Notes: generated by a model from the sequence alone, not told the origin. DNA of 64,000 nucleotides from Candidatus Wallbacteria bacterium (GCA_028687545.1 JAQTZZ010000007.1:85252-149251); one strand, 5' to 3'; positions 25,298 to 34,195 are shown, numbered from the stretch's first letter. Program-made: numbers and translations.

Positions 25298-25702
25298 TTA
25301 AGATTGCCTTTTCCACTCCTCAAAATCCGAAGAAAAATCCTCAGGCTGAACAAACAGTGAATCTTTCCAGCCTGTGAAGGAAAAAAGCTTATTGATACTT
25401 AGAAAAATCCAGGCAACGCTGAAAAGTAAGAAGTAGATCAGAAAAAGAAAAAGGTTCAAAAGTACTGTCTGCAGGATAAAGACACTGATCAGCTCGAATA
25501 TTTTTTTCATTTTATCAGATCTAATGATAGCTGTTTCTTTTTCAAAAAAGCAAATCCAAAAAAGTGATTCGGATTCGTTTCCATTTATTTCAAGCGCATG
25601 ATATAATCCTGCCAGGCCTGCGTGAAAAAGCAGGTTCAGGCTGTCGGCTTCCAGGCAGAGATAGATGTCCGCGGGTGAAAGCTCGATGGCATAACGCATC
25701 AT
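25298..25702 (-). CDS. Small protein with archease-like N-terminus and membrane C-terminus (possible fusion)
   Basis: 134 residues from the ATG at 25702, which I choose because TTGATA-17-TATAAT lies exactly 6 nt before it. Residues about 6-45 (SPADIYLCLEADSLNLLF, then AGLAGLYHALEI) resemble the start of archease proteins. From about residue 66 the sequence changes to a hydrophobic segment (LNLFLFLIYFLLFSVAWIFL) with a soluble acidic tail, like the SxtJ-type membrane proteins found near carbamoyltransferases. An internal ATG at 25510 would give only the 70-aa membrane part. I think it is a truncated archease fused to, or overlapping, a membrane protein gene. Confidence 0.6.
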   Translation of the reverse strand: MMRYAIELSPADIYLCLEADSLNLLFHAGLAGLYHALEINGNESESLFWICFFEKETAIIRSDKMKKIFELISVFILQTVLLNLFLFLIYFLLFSVAWIFLSINKLFSFTGWKDSLFVQPEDFSSDFEEWKRQS

Positions 25703-25708
25703 GGACAA

Positions 25709-25737
25709 ATTATAAGGGAGACCGAACGATGTATCAA
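25709..25737 (-). promoter_or_regulatory. Near-consensus leaderless promoter overlapping the osmC start
   Basis: Minus-strand TTGATA (25732-25737), 17-bp spacer, TATAAT (25709-25714), 6 nt, ATG at 25702. The -35 lies inside the first codons of the divergent OsmC-like gene, and the -10 overlaps that gene's ribosome site. Confidence 0.7.
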
Positions 25738-26133
25738 GTGGAACTTACCTACAACAACGGATTTCAGTGGGACATTGTTACAGGCAGTCATTTCATTGCC
25801 AGCGATCTTTCCCCGGAAGAAGGTGGAGACAATGAAGGACCTAATCCGGAAGAATTGTTTCTGGCAGCTCTGGGAAGCGGAGCAGGAATGGAGATCACCA
25901 GGTTCATCAAGAAGCACAATCTGGAGAAATTCAGTGAATTCAAGGTGACAGTCTCAGCTCAACCCAAAAAATCCCCGGCTTCTCTTTCCCACATCAAAGT
26001 GAGAGTGACGTTCCCCGATGATTTTCCCCTAACTGCCAAACCAAAGCTTTTGAAGGAGCTGGAAAAGAATTCGATCAATTCGACACTGCTCCTGTCTCCT
26101 GAAGTCACAGTGGAAGAAACTTCCGCAGATTAA
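25729..26133 (+). CDS. OsmC-fold protein lacking both redox cysteines
   Basis: 134 residues from the ATG at 25729, 8 nt after AAGGGAG. GPNPEELFLAALGS followed by a helix (MEITRFIKKHN), then KVRVTFPDDFPLTA-like strands and a final helix-strand unit, matches the OsmC/Ohr fold. OsmC proteins normally have a Cys after ALGS and another before the last strand. Here position 51 is Gly, the second site region (NSINSTLLLSPEV) has no Cys, and the whole protein has none. It therefore cannot work as a thiol peroxidase and may bind a ligand instead. The longer open frame upstream is ignored. Confidence 0.8.
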   Translation: MYQVELTYNNGFQWDIVTGSHFIASDLSPEEGGDNEGPNPEELFLAALGSGAGMEITRFIKKHNLEKFSEFKVTVSAQPKKSPASLSHIKVRVTFPDDFPLTAKPKLLKELEKNSINSTLLLSPEVTVEETSAD

Positions 26134-26229
26134 ACCAACAGAATATTCCGGCTGACAAATACGCAGGAAAAGATCTGAAGAGTTAAACGAATCTTCTGCT
26201 TACGCGACTTTGAATCATATTTTTAAGTA

Positions 26230-26259
26230 TTGATCAATCCCCGCTGATACTGATACTAT
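26230..26259 (+). promoter_or_regulatory. Leaderless promoter of the histidine kinase gene
   Basis: TTGATC (26230-26235), 18-bp spacer, TACTAT (26254-26259), 6 nt, ATG at 26266. There is no Shine-Dalgarno. Confidence 0.55.
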
Positions 26260-26265
26260 AGACTT

Positions 26266-29200
26266 ATGAGCGACATTCCATTCAAATTCAAACCAGGTTC
26301 CGGCACATTTTACGATGTTTTCTATTTCAGCCCGATCATCATGGTGATCACGACCCTCGACGAAGGCATCATAGTGGACGCAAATGCTGAATTTTTCAGC
26401 CAGCTGGGCATGGAAAGAGAAGAAGTTATCGGAAAGACCACTGCAGAACTGAAACTGTGGACTAAACCCGAACAACGGGACGGAGTTGTTTCTGTAATCA
26501 AACAGTGCAGGCGGGTACGCAATGTGGAAGTTGATTTCAGGAGCAAAACCGGTGAAGTCCGCTCCTGTCTCTACACCGCCGAACGAATTCAGCTGGACGA
26601 TAAGCCGTTCCTTCTTTCCTCGGTGATCGACATCACTGACCGCAGGAATTCTGAAGAGAAGCTCCGCATATCGGAGGAAGTATTTTACAAGACATTCCAT
26701 AACTGCCCGATAGCCATCACACTTTCAGATATGGAAACGAGGAAATTTGTGGAAGTGAATCAGGGTTTCATAAAAATATCCGGCTATACAGCTCAGGAAG
26801 CCATCGGTCGTGAACCGGACGAACTTGGTTTATGGATCGATCCGGAAACTCCCTTTAAAATTATCAGGGAATTCAGGAAAAACAAACGTGTCGAAGGCAT
26901 GGAGTTGGAAATCCGAACCAAATCCGGGAAGATAGTTTCCTTGCTCTGGGCCGGAGAGATACTGAAAATATTCGGTAAAGAGCATATGCTGGCCACCTGC
27001 CAGGACATTTCAGCCTGGAAGCAGTCCGAAGAGCAGCGCCGGATTTCCGAGGAGAAATTCCGCAAGACATTCCATAACTGCCCGATCGGGATCACGTTGA
27101 CTGACCTGAAAACCATGAAGTTTATCGAGATCAACCAGGGATTTACAGGAATCACCGGATATTCAGAAGAAGAAACCATAGGACATACTGTGATCGAACT
27201 CGGGCTATGGTCTCCTGAAATGGAATCAAGAGTCCTCAACATAATGAAAACCGATGGTTTTGTGCATGAACTTGAATTGGATATCCAAACCAAGGCCGGA
27301 TCCGTCATAACCATAATCTGGTCAGGAGAAACCATCGACGTGGGAGGCAGGGCCTGTATTCTAGTCACCTTCAAGGACATTTCCGCCCATAAAAAAGACG
27401 AGGAAAAATTGCGTGTTTCTGAAGAAAAGTTTCAGAATATTTTCCAATCCAGTCCGGTAGGCATCAGTCTTTCAGAGATGAGCACAGGGCGTTTCCTGGA
27501 AGTCAACCAGGCATTTCAGACCATTACAGGTTTTTCCGCTGCAGAAGCCAACGGCCACACCTCATTTGAAGTGGGCATGTGGGTCAACACCGACGACCGG
27601 GATGATTTTGTGTCGAAGCTAAAACAGGAAGGGTGCATCAGGAATTTCGAACTGCCGATCCGCCAGAAATCAGGAAACATCATCTCAGTTCTCTGGGGTG
27701 CTGATAAAATCAAGATCAACAACCTGGATTTTCTGCTCGTCTCAGGTTTGGATATCACAGTCCTCAAAAAAAATGAAGAGAGACGCCGCATTTCCGAGGA
27801 TAAATTCTCCAGGATTTTCAATGCCAGTCCCACCATAATCACGCTCAGTTCCCTGGAAAATGGCACATTCATTGATGTAAACGCCGAATTTCTCCGGCTG
27901 TTCGAATATGATAAAACCGAAATCCTTAATAAATCAGCGCTCACCATGACAATCTGGTATGACCTCAATGACAGGAACAGGATCGTCACAATGCTTAAGC
28001 AGAACGAGCGTTTCAGGAATCAGGAAGTCAAATTTTTCACAAAATCAGGCCGGGTGCTGACTTTCCTTTTTTCCGCGGAGAAAGTCATCGTCGACGGCAA
28101 GGAATGTCTGCTCGCGCTTGGGAATGAGATCAGCGAACTCAAAGCCATTGAAAATGACAATAAACTTCTTGAGGAACGGCTGGCCAGAGCCGAAAAAATG
28201 GAACTGCTCGGGCTTCTGGCTGGAGGCGTGGCTCACGATCTGAACAATATTCTCTCAGCAGTCATCGGGTATCCGGAAATTCTGCTTTCTATGGTCGAGC
28301 CTGGCCACAGGATGGTCAAACCGCTTACAGCGATCAGAGATTCAGGCGAGCGGGCCGCGGCCGTTGTCCAGGACCTTCTTACTCTCACACGCAGAGGTGT
28401 GGCAGATAAGAAAATAATCAATCTGAACAACCTGATAAAGGAATACCTGATCTCCCCTGAACATTGTTTTCTGTCAAGCCATTTCCCGGATATCACAGTC
28501 AGCATGGAGCTTGCTGACGAACTGCTGAACATTTCAGGCTCATCGCATCATCTCATCAAGTCCATTTCCAACTTACTCATTAACGCAGCCGAAGCCATGC
28601 CTGCAGGTGGAAAAATCAGTATCATGACGGAAAACCGATTTCTGGACCGGAACATCTCAGGGTATATGAACGTGCTGAAAGGCGAATATGCCATACTCTC
28701 CGTCTCGGACGAAGGCACAGGGATTGATTCTGCAGACCTCAAAAAAATCTTCGAACCATTCTACACAAAAAAGTCAATGGGCAGCAGCGGGACCGGACTG
28801 GGTCTGACGGTAGTCTGGGGCACAATTCAGGATCATCAGGGATACATTGACGTTAAAAGCAATAAAAGAGGCACAAGCTTCGAACTTTTTTTTCCAGCCT
28901 CCAGAGACAAAATCGTGATAGACTCACAACAGATCTCCGAACTGGGGGGAAATGGAGAATTGATTCTGGTGGTGGATGACATGCCTGAACAGAGGGAACT
29001 GGCCATGGAACTCTTGAAATCCCTCGGATACAATGTCAGTCTGGCTGCATCAGGCAAATCTGCAGTGGATTTTCTGCAAAAAGAAAAAGCAGACTTGGTG
29101 CTCATTGACATGATCATGGACCCAGGCTGGGATGGACTGGATACATTTCGTGAAATCAAGAAGATCGTTCCTCTGCAAAAAGCAGTGGTCATGAGCGGAT

Positions 29201-29316
29201 TTTCGAAAACTGAAAGTGTAACCGAAACCCTCAATCTCGGAGCAAATACATATCTGAAGAAACCATTTTCATTAAAATCCCTTGCACTGGCCGTGAAAAA
29301 AGCTCTGGAAAGCTGA
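26266..29316 (+). CDS. Hybrid sensor histidine kinase with five tandem PAS domains and a receiver domain
   Basis: 1016 residues and no transmembrane segment, so probably cytoplasmic. Five similar PAS units follow each other (about 12-130, 137-255, 260-380, 385-505, 510-625), each with an F-x-x-SP/CP-I start and a linker like KLRISEEVF. The kinase core has GGVAHDLNNILSAV with His657, an ATP-binding domain with NLLINAAEAMPAGG and GTGLGLTVVWG, and a C-terminal receiver with phospho-acceptor Asp948 in LVLIDMIMDPGWDG. The receiver domain may act as a phosphate sink or relay. The signal is unknown. The pseudouridine synthase gene starts 5 nt after the stop. Confidence 0.93.
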   Translation: MSDIPFKFKPGSGTFYDVFYFSPIIMVITTLDEGIIVDANAEFFSQLGMEREEVIGKTTAELKLWTKPEQRDGVVSVIKQCRRVRNVEVDFRSKTGEVRSCLYTAERIQLDDKPFLLSSVIDITDRRNSEEKLRISEEVFYKTFHNCPIAITLSDMETRKFVEVNQGFIKISGYTAQEAIGREPDELGLWIDPETPFKIIREFRKNKRVEGMELEIRTKSGKIVSLLWAGEILKIFGKEHMLATCQDISAWKQSEEQRRISEEKFRKTFHNCPIGITLTDLKTMKFIEINQGFTGITGYSEEETIGHTVIELGLWSPEMESRVLNIMKTDGFVHELELDIQTKAGSVITIIWSGETIDVGGRACILVTFKDISAHKKDEEKLRVSEEKFQNIFQSSPVGISLSEMSTGRFLEVNQAFQTITGFSAAEANGHTSFEVGMWVNTDDRDDFVSKLKQEGCIRNFELPIRQKSGNIISVLWGADKIKINNLDFLLVSGLDITVLKKNEERRRISEDKFSRIFNASPTIITLSSLENGTFIDVNAEFLRLFEYDKTEILNKSALTMTIWYDLNDRNRIVTMLKQNERFRNQEVKFFTKSGRVLTFLFSAEKVIVDGKECLLALGNEISELKAIENDNKLLEERLARAEKMELLGLLAGGVAHDLNNILSAVIGYPEILLSMVEPGHRMVKPLTAIRDSGERAAAVVQDLLTLTRRGVADKKIINLNNLIKEYLISPEHCFLSSHFPDITVSMELADELLNISGSSHHLIKSISNLLINAAEAMPAGGKISIMTENRFLDRNISGYMNVLKGEYAILSVSDEGTGIDSADLKKIFEPFYTKKSMGSSGTGLGLTVVWGTIQDHQGYIDVKSNKRGTSFELFFPASRDKIVIDSQQISELGGNGELILVVDDMPEQRELAMELLKSLGYNVSLAASGKSAVDFLQKEKADLVLIDMIMDPGWDGLDTFREIKKIVPLQKAVVMSGFSKTESVTETLNLGANTYLKKPFSLKSLALAVKKALES

Positions 29317-29320
29317 TGCC

Positions 29321-30064
29321 ATGGCCTTTCTGAAACCACAAAAGCACTTCAATAAATCAACCGGAGTCTGCCCTTTATACAGAGCTCTGTCCAAGCTCTC
29401 CTTCTGCTCCCGGATTAAAGCCAAGCAGCTGATCCGGCTGGGGCTGGTAGCTGTCGACGGCCGGAAGACTCTGGATCCCGCCCAGCCGGTCAATTTCCAG
29501 CGCGACAGGATCACTGTGCGCGGAGAGATAGTGAAGCCAAAGGCTTTCATCTATCTGGCGCTCAACAAACCTGTGGATTTCCTGGTCTCCCGCAAGAGAG
29601 AATGTGGAAGCAGGACCATTTTTGAGCTGATTCCTAAAAATATCGATACAGGGTTGCGCTTCGCAGGCCGGCTGGACAAGGATTCGCGCGGACTTCTGAT
29701 TCTCAGCAATCACAATGATTTTCTGAATCGGATCTCATCAGACAAGGAAAATGTAGCAAAATTTTACAGGGTAAAAGTGGACAGGGAGCTTTCGGAATCT
29801 GCTGTTACTGAATTCGAACATGGAGTGGAAATCAAAGATGTAAACGGAAGCAAATCAATGACTCTCCCCTGCCTGATAAAATCCCTGGGAAACAGAACCT
29901 ATGAAATTGAACTCAGGCAGGGATTGAACCGGCAGATCAGACGGATGTTCGAACATTTTGATTCAAATGTGCTGGACCTGTTCCGCTACCGGATCGGCAA
30001 ACTGGAGATTGGCGATCTGAGAGAATCAGAATTTAGGATAATACGTCCTCAAGATGTAATTTAA
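29321..30064 (+). CDS. RsuA/RluF-family pseudouridine synthase
   Basis: 247 residues. An S4 RNA-binding domain (RALSKLSFCSRIKAKQLI, residues about 21-70) is followed by the catalytic domain with FAGRLDKDSRGLLILSN, catalytic Asp119, and GLNRQIRRMFEHF near the end. It isomerises uridine in rRNA or, as for RluF, 23S rRNA or tRNA. It follows the kinase gene by 5 nt without its own ribosome site, so is probably translated by coupling. The stop codon is the first edge of a dispersed hairpin repeat. Confidence 0.9.
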   Translation: MAFLKPQKHFNKSTGVCPLYRALSKLSFCSRIKAKQLIRLGLVAVDGRKTLDPAQPVNFQRDRITVRGEIVKPKAFIYLALNKPVDFLVSRKRECGSRTIFELIPKNIDTGLRFAGRLDKDSRGLLILSNHNDFLNRISSDKENVAKFYRVKVDRELSESAVTEFEHGVEIKDVNGSKSMTLPCLIKSLGNRTYEIELRQGLNRQIRRMFEHFDSNVLDLFRYRIGKLEIGDLRESEFRIIRPQDVI

Positions 30065-30212
30065 GAGCTGAAGACCTATTCCTGCTCCGATCTATCGCCC
30101 TGCAGACAGCAATTCAGAGGCTCTTCAGCTACTGCTGTTAGAGCCTCTTATCCTGAAGCCAAAGGCTTCGGGACGCCTTTGAACGCCTTCGCAGGGATAA
30201 GTCTTCAGCTCT
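30064..30212. repeat. Dispersed hairpin element, copy 1 (MITE/REP-like, ~149 bp)
   Basis: The ends are near-perfect inverted repeats (AGAGCTGAAGACCTATTCC and GGATAAGTCTTCAGCTCT). Inside are AGAGGCTCT / AGAGCCTCT around a 15-nt loop and GAAGCC-AAA-GGCTTC. Positions 30079-30188 are almost identical, in reverse complement, to 51072-51181. It lies between two convergent genes, starting in the TAA stop of the pseudouridine synthase gene, and could act as a bidirectional terminator. Confidence 0.8.
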
Positions 30213-30290
30213 AGCTGTGATCAAACAATTAGTAGCTGTGCCTGGTCATTCCCTAATCATTGCCCAAAACACAACGCAGCGTCATTCAGA

Positions 30291-33038
30291 TTAGCCCCAG
30301 ATACTATGCCAGATGCCGCTTAATGTATCGCCTACAGTATTGATGACAGTTGAACCCTGATCATAGACATACTGGGCTGCATTGCCTACTGCGTTCAGCA
30401 CTGAGTTCCAGATTTTCTTCGCTTCTTCGCCGGTCTTTTTCACGATTGTCACTGTGCCGTCGACACCCTGCTTGATCACGTACACTGCGCCGTCACTCAC
30501 CTTCTGGACTATGTACACTGTGCCGTCAGAGGCTTTCTGGTAAATGTAAGTGGCTGTATTGCTGACTTCAGCCATGACATAATCCTTGATCGATCCCATC
30601 AGGTAAGCCACATCACGATCAGCCCTGGCCAGTTCCTTACAGTATTTCGCGTCTTCCACAGGCAGGAAGCGGAAACGGCTGAAATAGCCGAATTCATCCT
30701 GGAATTCCTTGCATTTACTGAATTGCGTGCTGACTCCGAGTTTGATTTTGACTCCAGCGGAAAGCTCCAGGTTGAATCCTGGTCTGAAGGTGTCGAGAAT
30801 CAGATTGGTTTTCTTGACATAGACGACCGGGCAGTCCACCATCCTGTCTAAAGCTTCGTTGACTGCTCCGAACATACCTGTGACCTTGGCCACGACAGTA
30901 TCGCCGTTCTGCTGGTCATTGTTCTTGAGCAGAGCCTGCGCGAAAGCCAGCCACTGGCCGAAGAACTGCTTTGTCTTATCCTTGTCGAGGATCAGGATCA
31001 GCTTCTTATCCACGCCTGAGATTTTCATCAATTCAGCGTAGTCAGATGAAGCTCCACCTGATTCGTGAACCTGCCGGATCAGGTCTTTCACGAACTGATG
31101 ATAAATATTATTGCGGATCAGGTATCCAGTGGAAAGAATCAGGTAACTCCGGGTGAATTTCATGTTCTGGTCGAAGCGGAAGATGAAGTTCAGGCCCAGG
31201 GAACCGGAATTGTCCATCAAAAAATAGTCAGGCATGATACTGGTCTTGAAGATCCTGGCGGAAAGCTTGGCTGCAGAAAAGCTCCCTGAAAGGCCGCTTT
31301 TCAGGCAGACAGAATATCTGTCTGTGGTAGGTCCGAATTCAGTCATCCCGGAGAGTATCCCGCCTTCGATTCCAGTATTGAAGGTAGCGGTCCCGGAAAC
31401 GATTTCCAGATTAGCGCCTGTAACTGCATCCTGATTGTTCACAAGGCCAAGCTGAGCCCCGATATTCCCGCTGAGCGAAGTTTCTCCAGCCAGGGTCAGG
31501 CTCGCTTCAGTCATGTAATCCGTGGTCTTCACTCCGCTCATCTTGGCGAAGAGAGAACTCATGATGGGCTTGGCTACAGGCACAAAGTCCATCATTTTGT
31601 CAGCGAAAAGGACTACCTGCGCTTTGCGGTCGTCGCTGTAAGGCTTATAAAACTGAAAGGCCTGATTGATGCCGGCAATGACTTTGATCGAGCCGGAAAC
31701 CGTGGCTTGCGCCCCTGCACCCAGGTTGTAATCGAAAGCCTGGATCTTGAATGGCTGGAGCTTCGGGCCGAGGCTTGCAGAGAGAGATGCCCCCAGAGAC
31801 GGATTGATGGTGTAAACCACGCTGTCCTGATTCTTGTTCGAAACATCCGGGCACATGAAGCGTACACCGATTTTATAGCCTGGGTGGACGGCTCCGGTGA
31901 CGTCGAAAGCCAGGACGTCTCCGCCGATACCGGCTGTACCGACGGCTGAAGCATTATAGGTAAAAAATGCGTCGATCGGGTTGAGCTTGAATTTGAAGGT
32001 CGCGCTCTGGGCTTCCGGAGAAGTGAATGTCAATGACTGCTCAGGGTCAGATGGATCAAATTTGAGATGGCAGGTGATCACTCCATTCGGATTGGAACTC
32101 CAGGTCTGACCGTTGCAGGAAACCGTGGATTCCTTCACGATCTGATTATTCGAATCGACCACCTTGAGATAGAGATTATATTGACTTCCACGCTTGAGAT
32201 AAAAAGAATTGTCGCTGTCATACCAGTCAAACATGAAACAGATCCGGTATTTTCTCACGATTGCAGTCGACCTGGCAACTTTTTCCCGGCCCTGACTCAA
32301 GTAAAAAAGTGTAATCTTTTCCATGGAACTGTTCGATTGCAGCACGATCCTGTCATCCAGGATTTCTTCCACTGTGAAACCTGCGAAGCTGTTGCCTGGA
32401 ATCAGCAGCCTGGATTCGAGAGACAAATGCTTCAGGTCGAAATAAACTATCCTGGCCGATGAACTGCCTATGCTCTGGATGGCGATCAGATCCTGCTGTG
32501 AAAAATCCGTCTTGCCAATGAGATCCCTGTAAAGGCCACTGGATTCAGCTGAGCGGATTTTCGATAAAAGCTGATTCAGGAGAAAAAGATCTGACTTCGC
32601 AATATAATCAAGCCCACTCGCCTGGTACTTCTCAAGTATCGCTTCAATCAACGGTTTATACAGATAGGCTTCGAGTTTTTGCGGGTCCAGCGAGAGATGG
32701 TTCAGGTTGCGCACAACCAGATTCACATAAACAGACTGATTGTTTTCGCTGAAAATGACTTCATTTATCAAATGCTGTTCGGATTCGGAAAGGCTGTCGA
32801 GATCGTTGAGGAGCCGGTTACGGTCGGTTTCCGCTATGGTGGCAATTTTCTGGTTTAGCACCAGTCTGACCTTCTGCAGAGTCAGGTAATACGAGAGAAA
32901 ATCGAGCTTCCCGTCCTCGAAAAATTGCCTCTCTGACAGAGCAGAATCGGATTTCAGCCGAAGGTCCAGAGCCGATGTCTCTGCATAGACCGCCGAAATC
33001 ACCGCAATCATTCCGATTAAAAGCACTATCCTCTGCAT
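30291..33038 (-). CDS. Large exported protein of unknown family with C-terminal 11-residue repeats
   Basis: 915 residues. Signal peptide MQRIVLLIGMIAVISAVYA. The N-terminal 350 residues are mixed helix and strand. The middle part (about 370-650) is Gly/Ser/Ala-rich with beta-alternation such as INPSLGASLSASLGPKL, which could be a beta-structured shell. Residues about 831-874 hold four 11-residue repeats (YIYQKASDGTV, YIVQKVSDGAV, YVIKQGVDGTV, TIVKKTGEEAK), followed by an amphipathic tail. I recognise no known domain. A GGGGGG ribosome site precedes the ATG. It lies 10 nt after the PKD-like gene, so they form an operon. Confidence 0.75.
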   Translation of the reverse strand: MQRIVLLIGMIAVISAVYAETSALDLRLKSDSALSERQFFEDGKLDFLSYYLTLQKVRLVLNQKIATIAETDRNRLLNDLDSLSESEQHLINEVIFSENNQSVYVNLVVRNLNHLSLDPQKLEAYLYKPLIEAILEKYQASGLDYIAKSDLFLLNQLLSKIRSAESSGLYRDLIGKTDFSQQDLIAIQSIGSSSARIVYFDLKHLSLESRLLIPGNSFAGFTVEEILDDRIVLQSNSSMEKITLFYLSQGREKVARSTAIVRKYRICFMFDWYDSDNSFYLKRGSQYNLYLKVVDSNNQIVKESTVSCNGQTWSSNPNGVITCHLKFDPSDPEQSLTFTSPEAQSATFKFKLNPIDAFFTYNASAVGTAGIGGDVLAFDVTGAVHPGYKIGVRFMCPDVSNKNQDSVVYTINPSLGASLSASLGPKLQPFKIQAFDYNLGAGAQATVSGSIKVIAGINQAFQFYKPYSDDRKAQVVLFADKMMDFVPVAKPIMSSLFAKMSGVKTTDYMTEASLTLAGETSLSGNIGAQLGLVNNQDAVTGANLEIVSGTATFNTGIEGGILSGMTEFGPTTDRYSVCLKSGLSGSFSAAKLSARIFKTSIMPDYFLMDNSGSLGLNFIFRFDQNMKFTRSYLILSTGYLIRNNIYHQFVKDLIRQVHESGGASSDYAELMKISGVDKKLILILDKDKTKQFFGQWLAFAQALLKNNDQQNGDTVVAKVTGMFGAVNEALDRMVDCPVVYVKKTNLILDTFRPGFNLELSAGVKIKLGVSTQFSKCKEFQDEFGYFSRFRFLPVEDAKYCKELARADRDVAYLMGSIKDYVMAEVSNTATYIYQKASDGTVYIVQKVSDGAVYVIKQGVDGTVTIVKKTGEEAKKIWNSVLNAVGNAAQYVYDQGSTVINTVGDTLSGIWHSIWG

Positions 33039-33048
33039 GTTCCCCCCT

Positions 33049-34056
33049 CTACTCCATCTCTATTTTGGCGTCGCGGACAATCTGTCCCTGCGGGTCGTTT
33101 ACCTTTATCGTCAGGTTCACGAATCGTTTACCATTTTCAGTCTGAATACTTGGCTGAATCTTGTCGAATTCCAGAAGATAGGTGATCTCGGTATAGAAAT
33201 CATCCTTCAAGTAGGGTGGCGCCAGCGGAATATTACTCCTGAGCGTCACGAATTCAGGATATTCCGGCTTTCCATCCTGAAAAACGACCGGCCTGTAAAC
33301 CAGTTTGGAATCCGTATAGAATTCCTCGCTGTTGTAAATGTTGTGGTCGCGGATCACGAGAAAAAACGGTTCAGTGTATTTTCCGGCAGCCATTTTAATT
33401 TTTTCGGTATATCCGCTGATCGAGAGCTTTTCTTTCTGCCTGATCCTGATCTTAAATTCCTTTGTCAGTTCATATGGAAACCAGGCATTCAGATCGCTTT
33501 TCTGGTACTTAAAAATAACTTTCAGTTTCACAGAATAAAATGGTTTGGTATCGCCGTTTGGCAATGGGAAATTGTGGGTGGCGTTTTCACCCTCCTCATA
33601 CTGGTTATATTCTTCATCAGTTACCCATTGGTATTTTAAATTCTTGACTGAAAGCTGTTCTTTAAAAATGAGTTTCCCGCTGAAACTAACTGGAGAGTTT
33701 TCATCGGCTTCGGCTGGAACAACTGCCTGCAGGTTACAGTCCAGTTTCTCAGATTTAAATACAAAGTTTCTCTGCTCAGCTACGCTCTCCTGTGCTTTGC
33801 CGTTCAGACGATAGGAAATCTTAAGCGTGATCTTGTATTTTCCCTCTTTTTCGTAAAAGTGGTCAGGACTGCCTTCGGATAATTTGGTGATCGGTAGAAC
33901 AGCCTGACTTCCGTCACCCCAATCATAAATCAGCTTGATGTCAGTCATGCCCTTTTGCTGCATTTTATCCACCAGATCCTGGATCTGGGTCATGTCATAT
34001 GCGGCGAATGCCAGAATCGACGAAAAAAGGAGGATGATCAGCAATCTAGCTTTCAA
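33049..34056 (-). CDS. Exported protein with PKD-like domain
   Basis: I start it at a TTG at 34056, because a strong promoter (34085-34112) lies upstream of it and inside the longer frame that begins at 34152. The TTG opens a signal peptide (MKARLLIILLFSSILAFAA) after GGAG. About 335 residues. LIYDWGDGSQAVLPITKL and FYEKEGKYKITLKISYR form a PKD/Ig-like domain; a second beta domain with NLKYQWVTDEEYNQY follows. Such domains mediate binding at the cell surface. It probably works with the 915-aa protein encoded 10 nt downstream. Confidence 0.72.
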   Translation of the reverse strand: MKARLLIILLFSSILAFAAYDMTQIQDLVDKMQQKGMTDIKLIYDWGDGSQAVLPITKLSEGSPDHFYEKEGKYKITLKISYRLNGKAQESVAEQRNFVFKSEKLDCNLQAVVPAEADENSPVSFSGKLIFKEQLSVKNLKYQWVTDEEYNQYEEGENATHNFPLPNGDTKPFYSVKLKVIFKYQKSDLNAWFPYELTKEFKIRIRQKEKLSISGYTEKIKMAAGKYTEPFFLVIRDHNIYNSEEFYTDSKLVYRPVVFQDGKPEYPEFVTLRSNIPLAPPYLKDDFYTEITYLLEFDKIQPSIQTENGKRFVNLTIKVNDPQGQIVRDAKIEME

Positions 34057-34084
34057 AAGTTTCTCCTGCTCCGTTGTTGATACA

Positions 34085-34112
34085 ATTATATCCGGGAAAC
34101 ATGGCCGGTCAA
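34085..34112 (-). promoter_or_regulatory. Strong promoter of the PKD-like gene operon
   Basis: Minus-strand TTGACC (34107-34112), 16-bp spacer, perfect TATAAT (34085-34090). It is 28 nt before the TTG start at 34056 and fixes that start. Confidence 0.7.
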
Positions 34113-34165
34113 GCTTTCTTCCGAGCTCTAAATGGGCTCTAAATATTCTCAATCCTTATAAACGC

Positions 34166-34195
34166 AACAGGCGCGGTGATAATTCCGCGCCTGTT
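34166..34195 (-). terminator. Strong hairpin, likely terminator of the 34266-34928 gene
   Basis: An 11-bp perfect stem AACAGGCGCGG / CCGCGCCTGTT with an 8-nt loop, 70 nt after the stop of the upstream minus-strand gene. The following T tract (TTGCGTTTA) is weak. Confidence 0.5.

Noticed and set aside
25564..25728. N-terminal extension of the OsmC-like protein
   Set aside because: It is antisense to the archease-like ORF and upstream of the ribosome site AAGGGAG.
34057..34152. N-terminal extension of the PKD-like protein
   Set aside because: A perfect TATAAT and TTGACC lie inside it, so transcripts would not include it.
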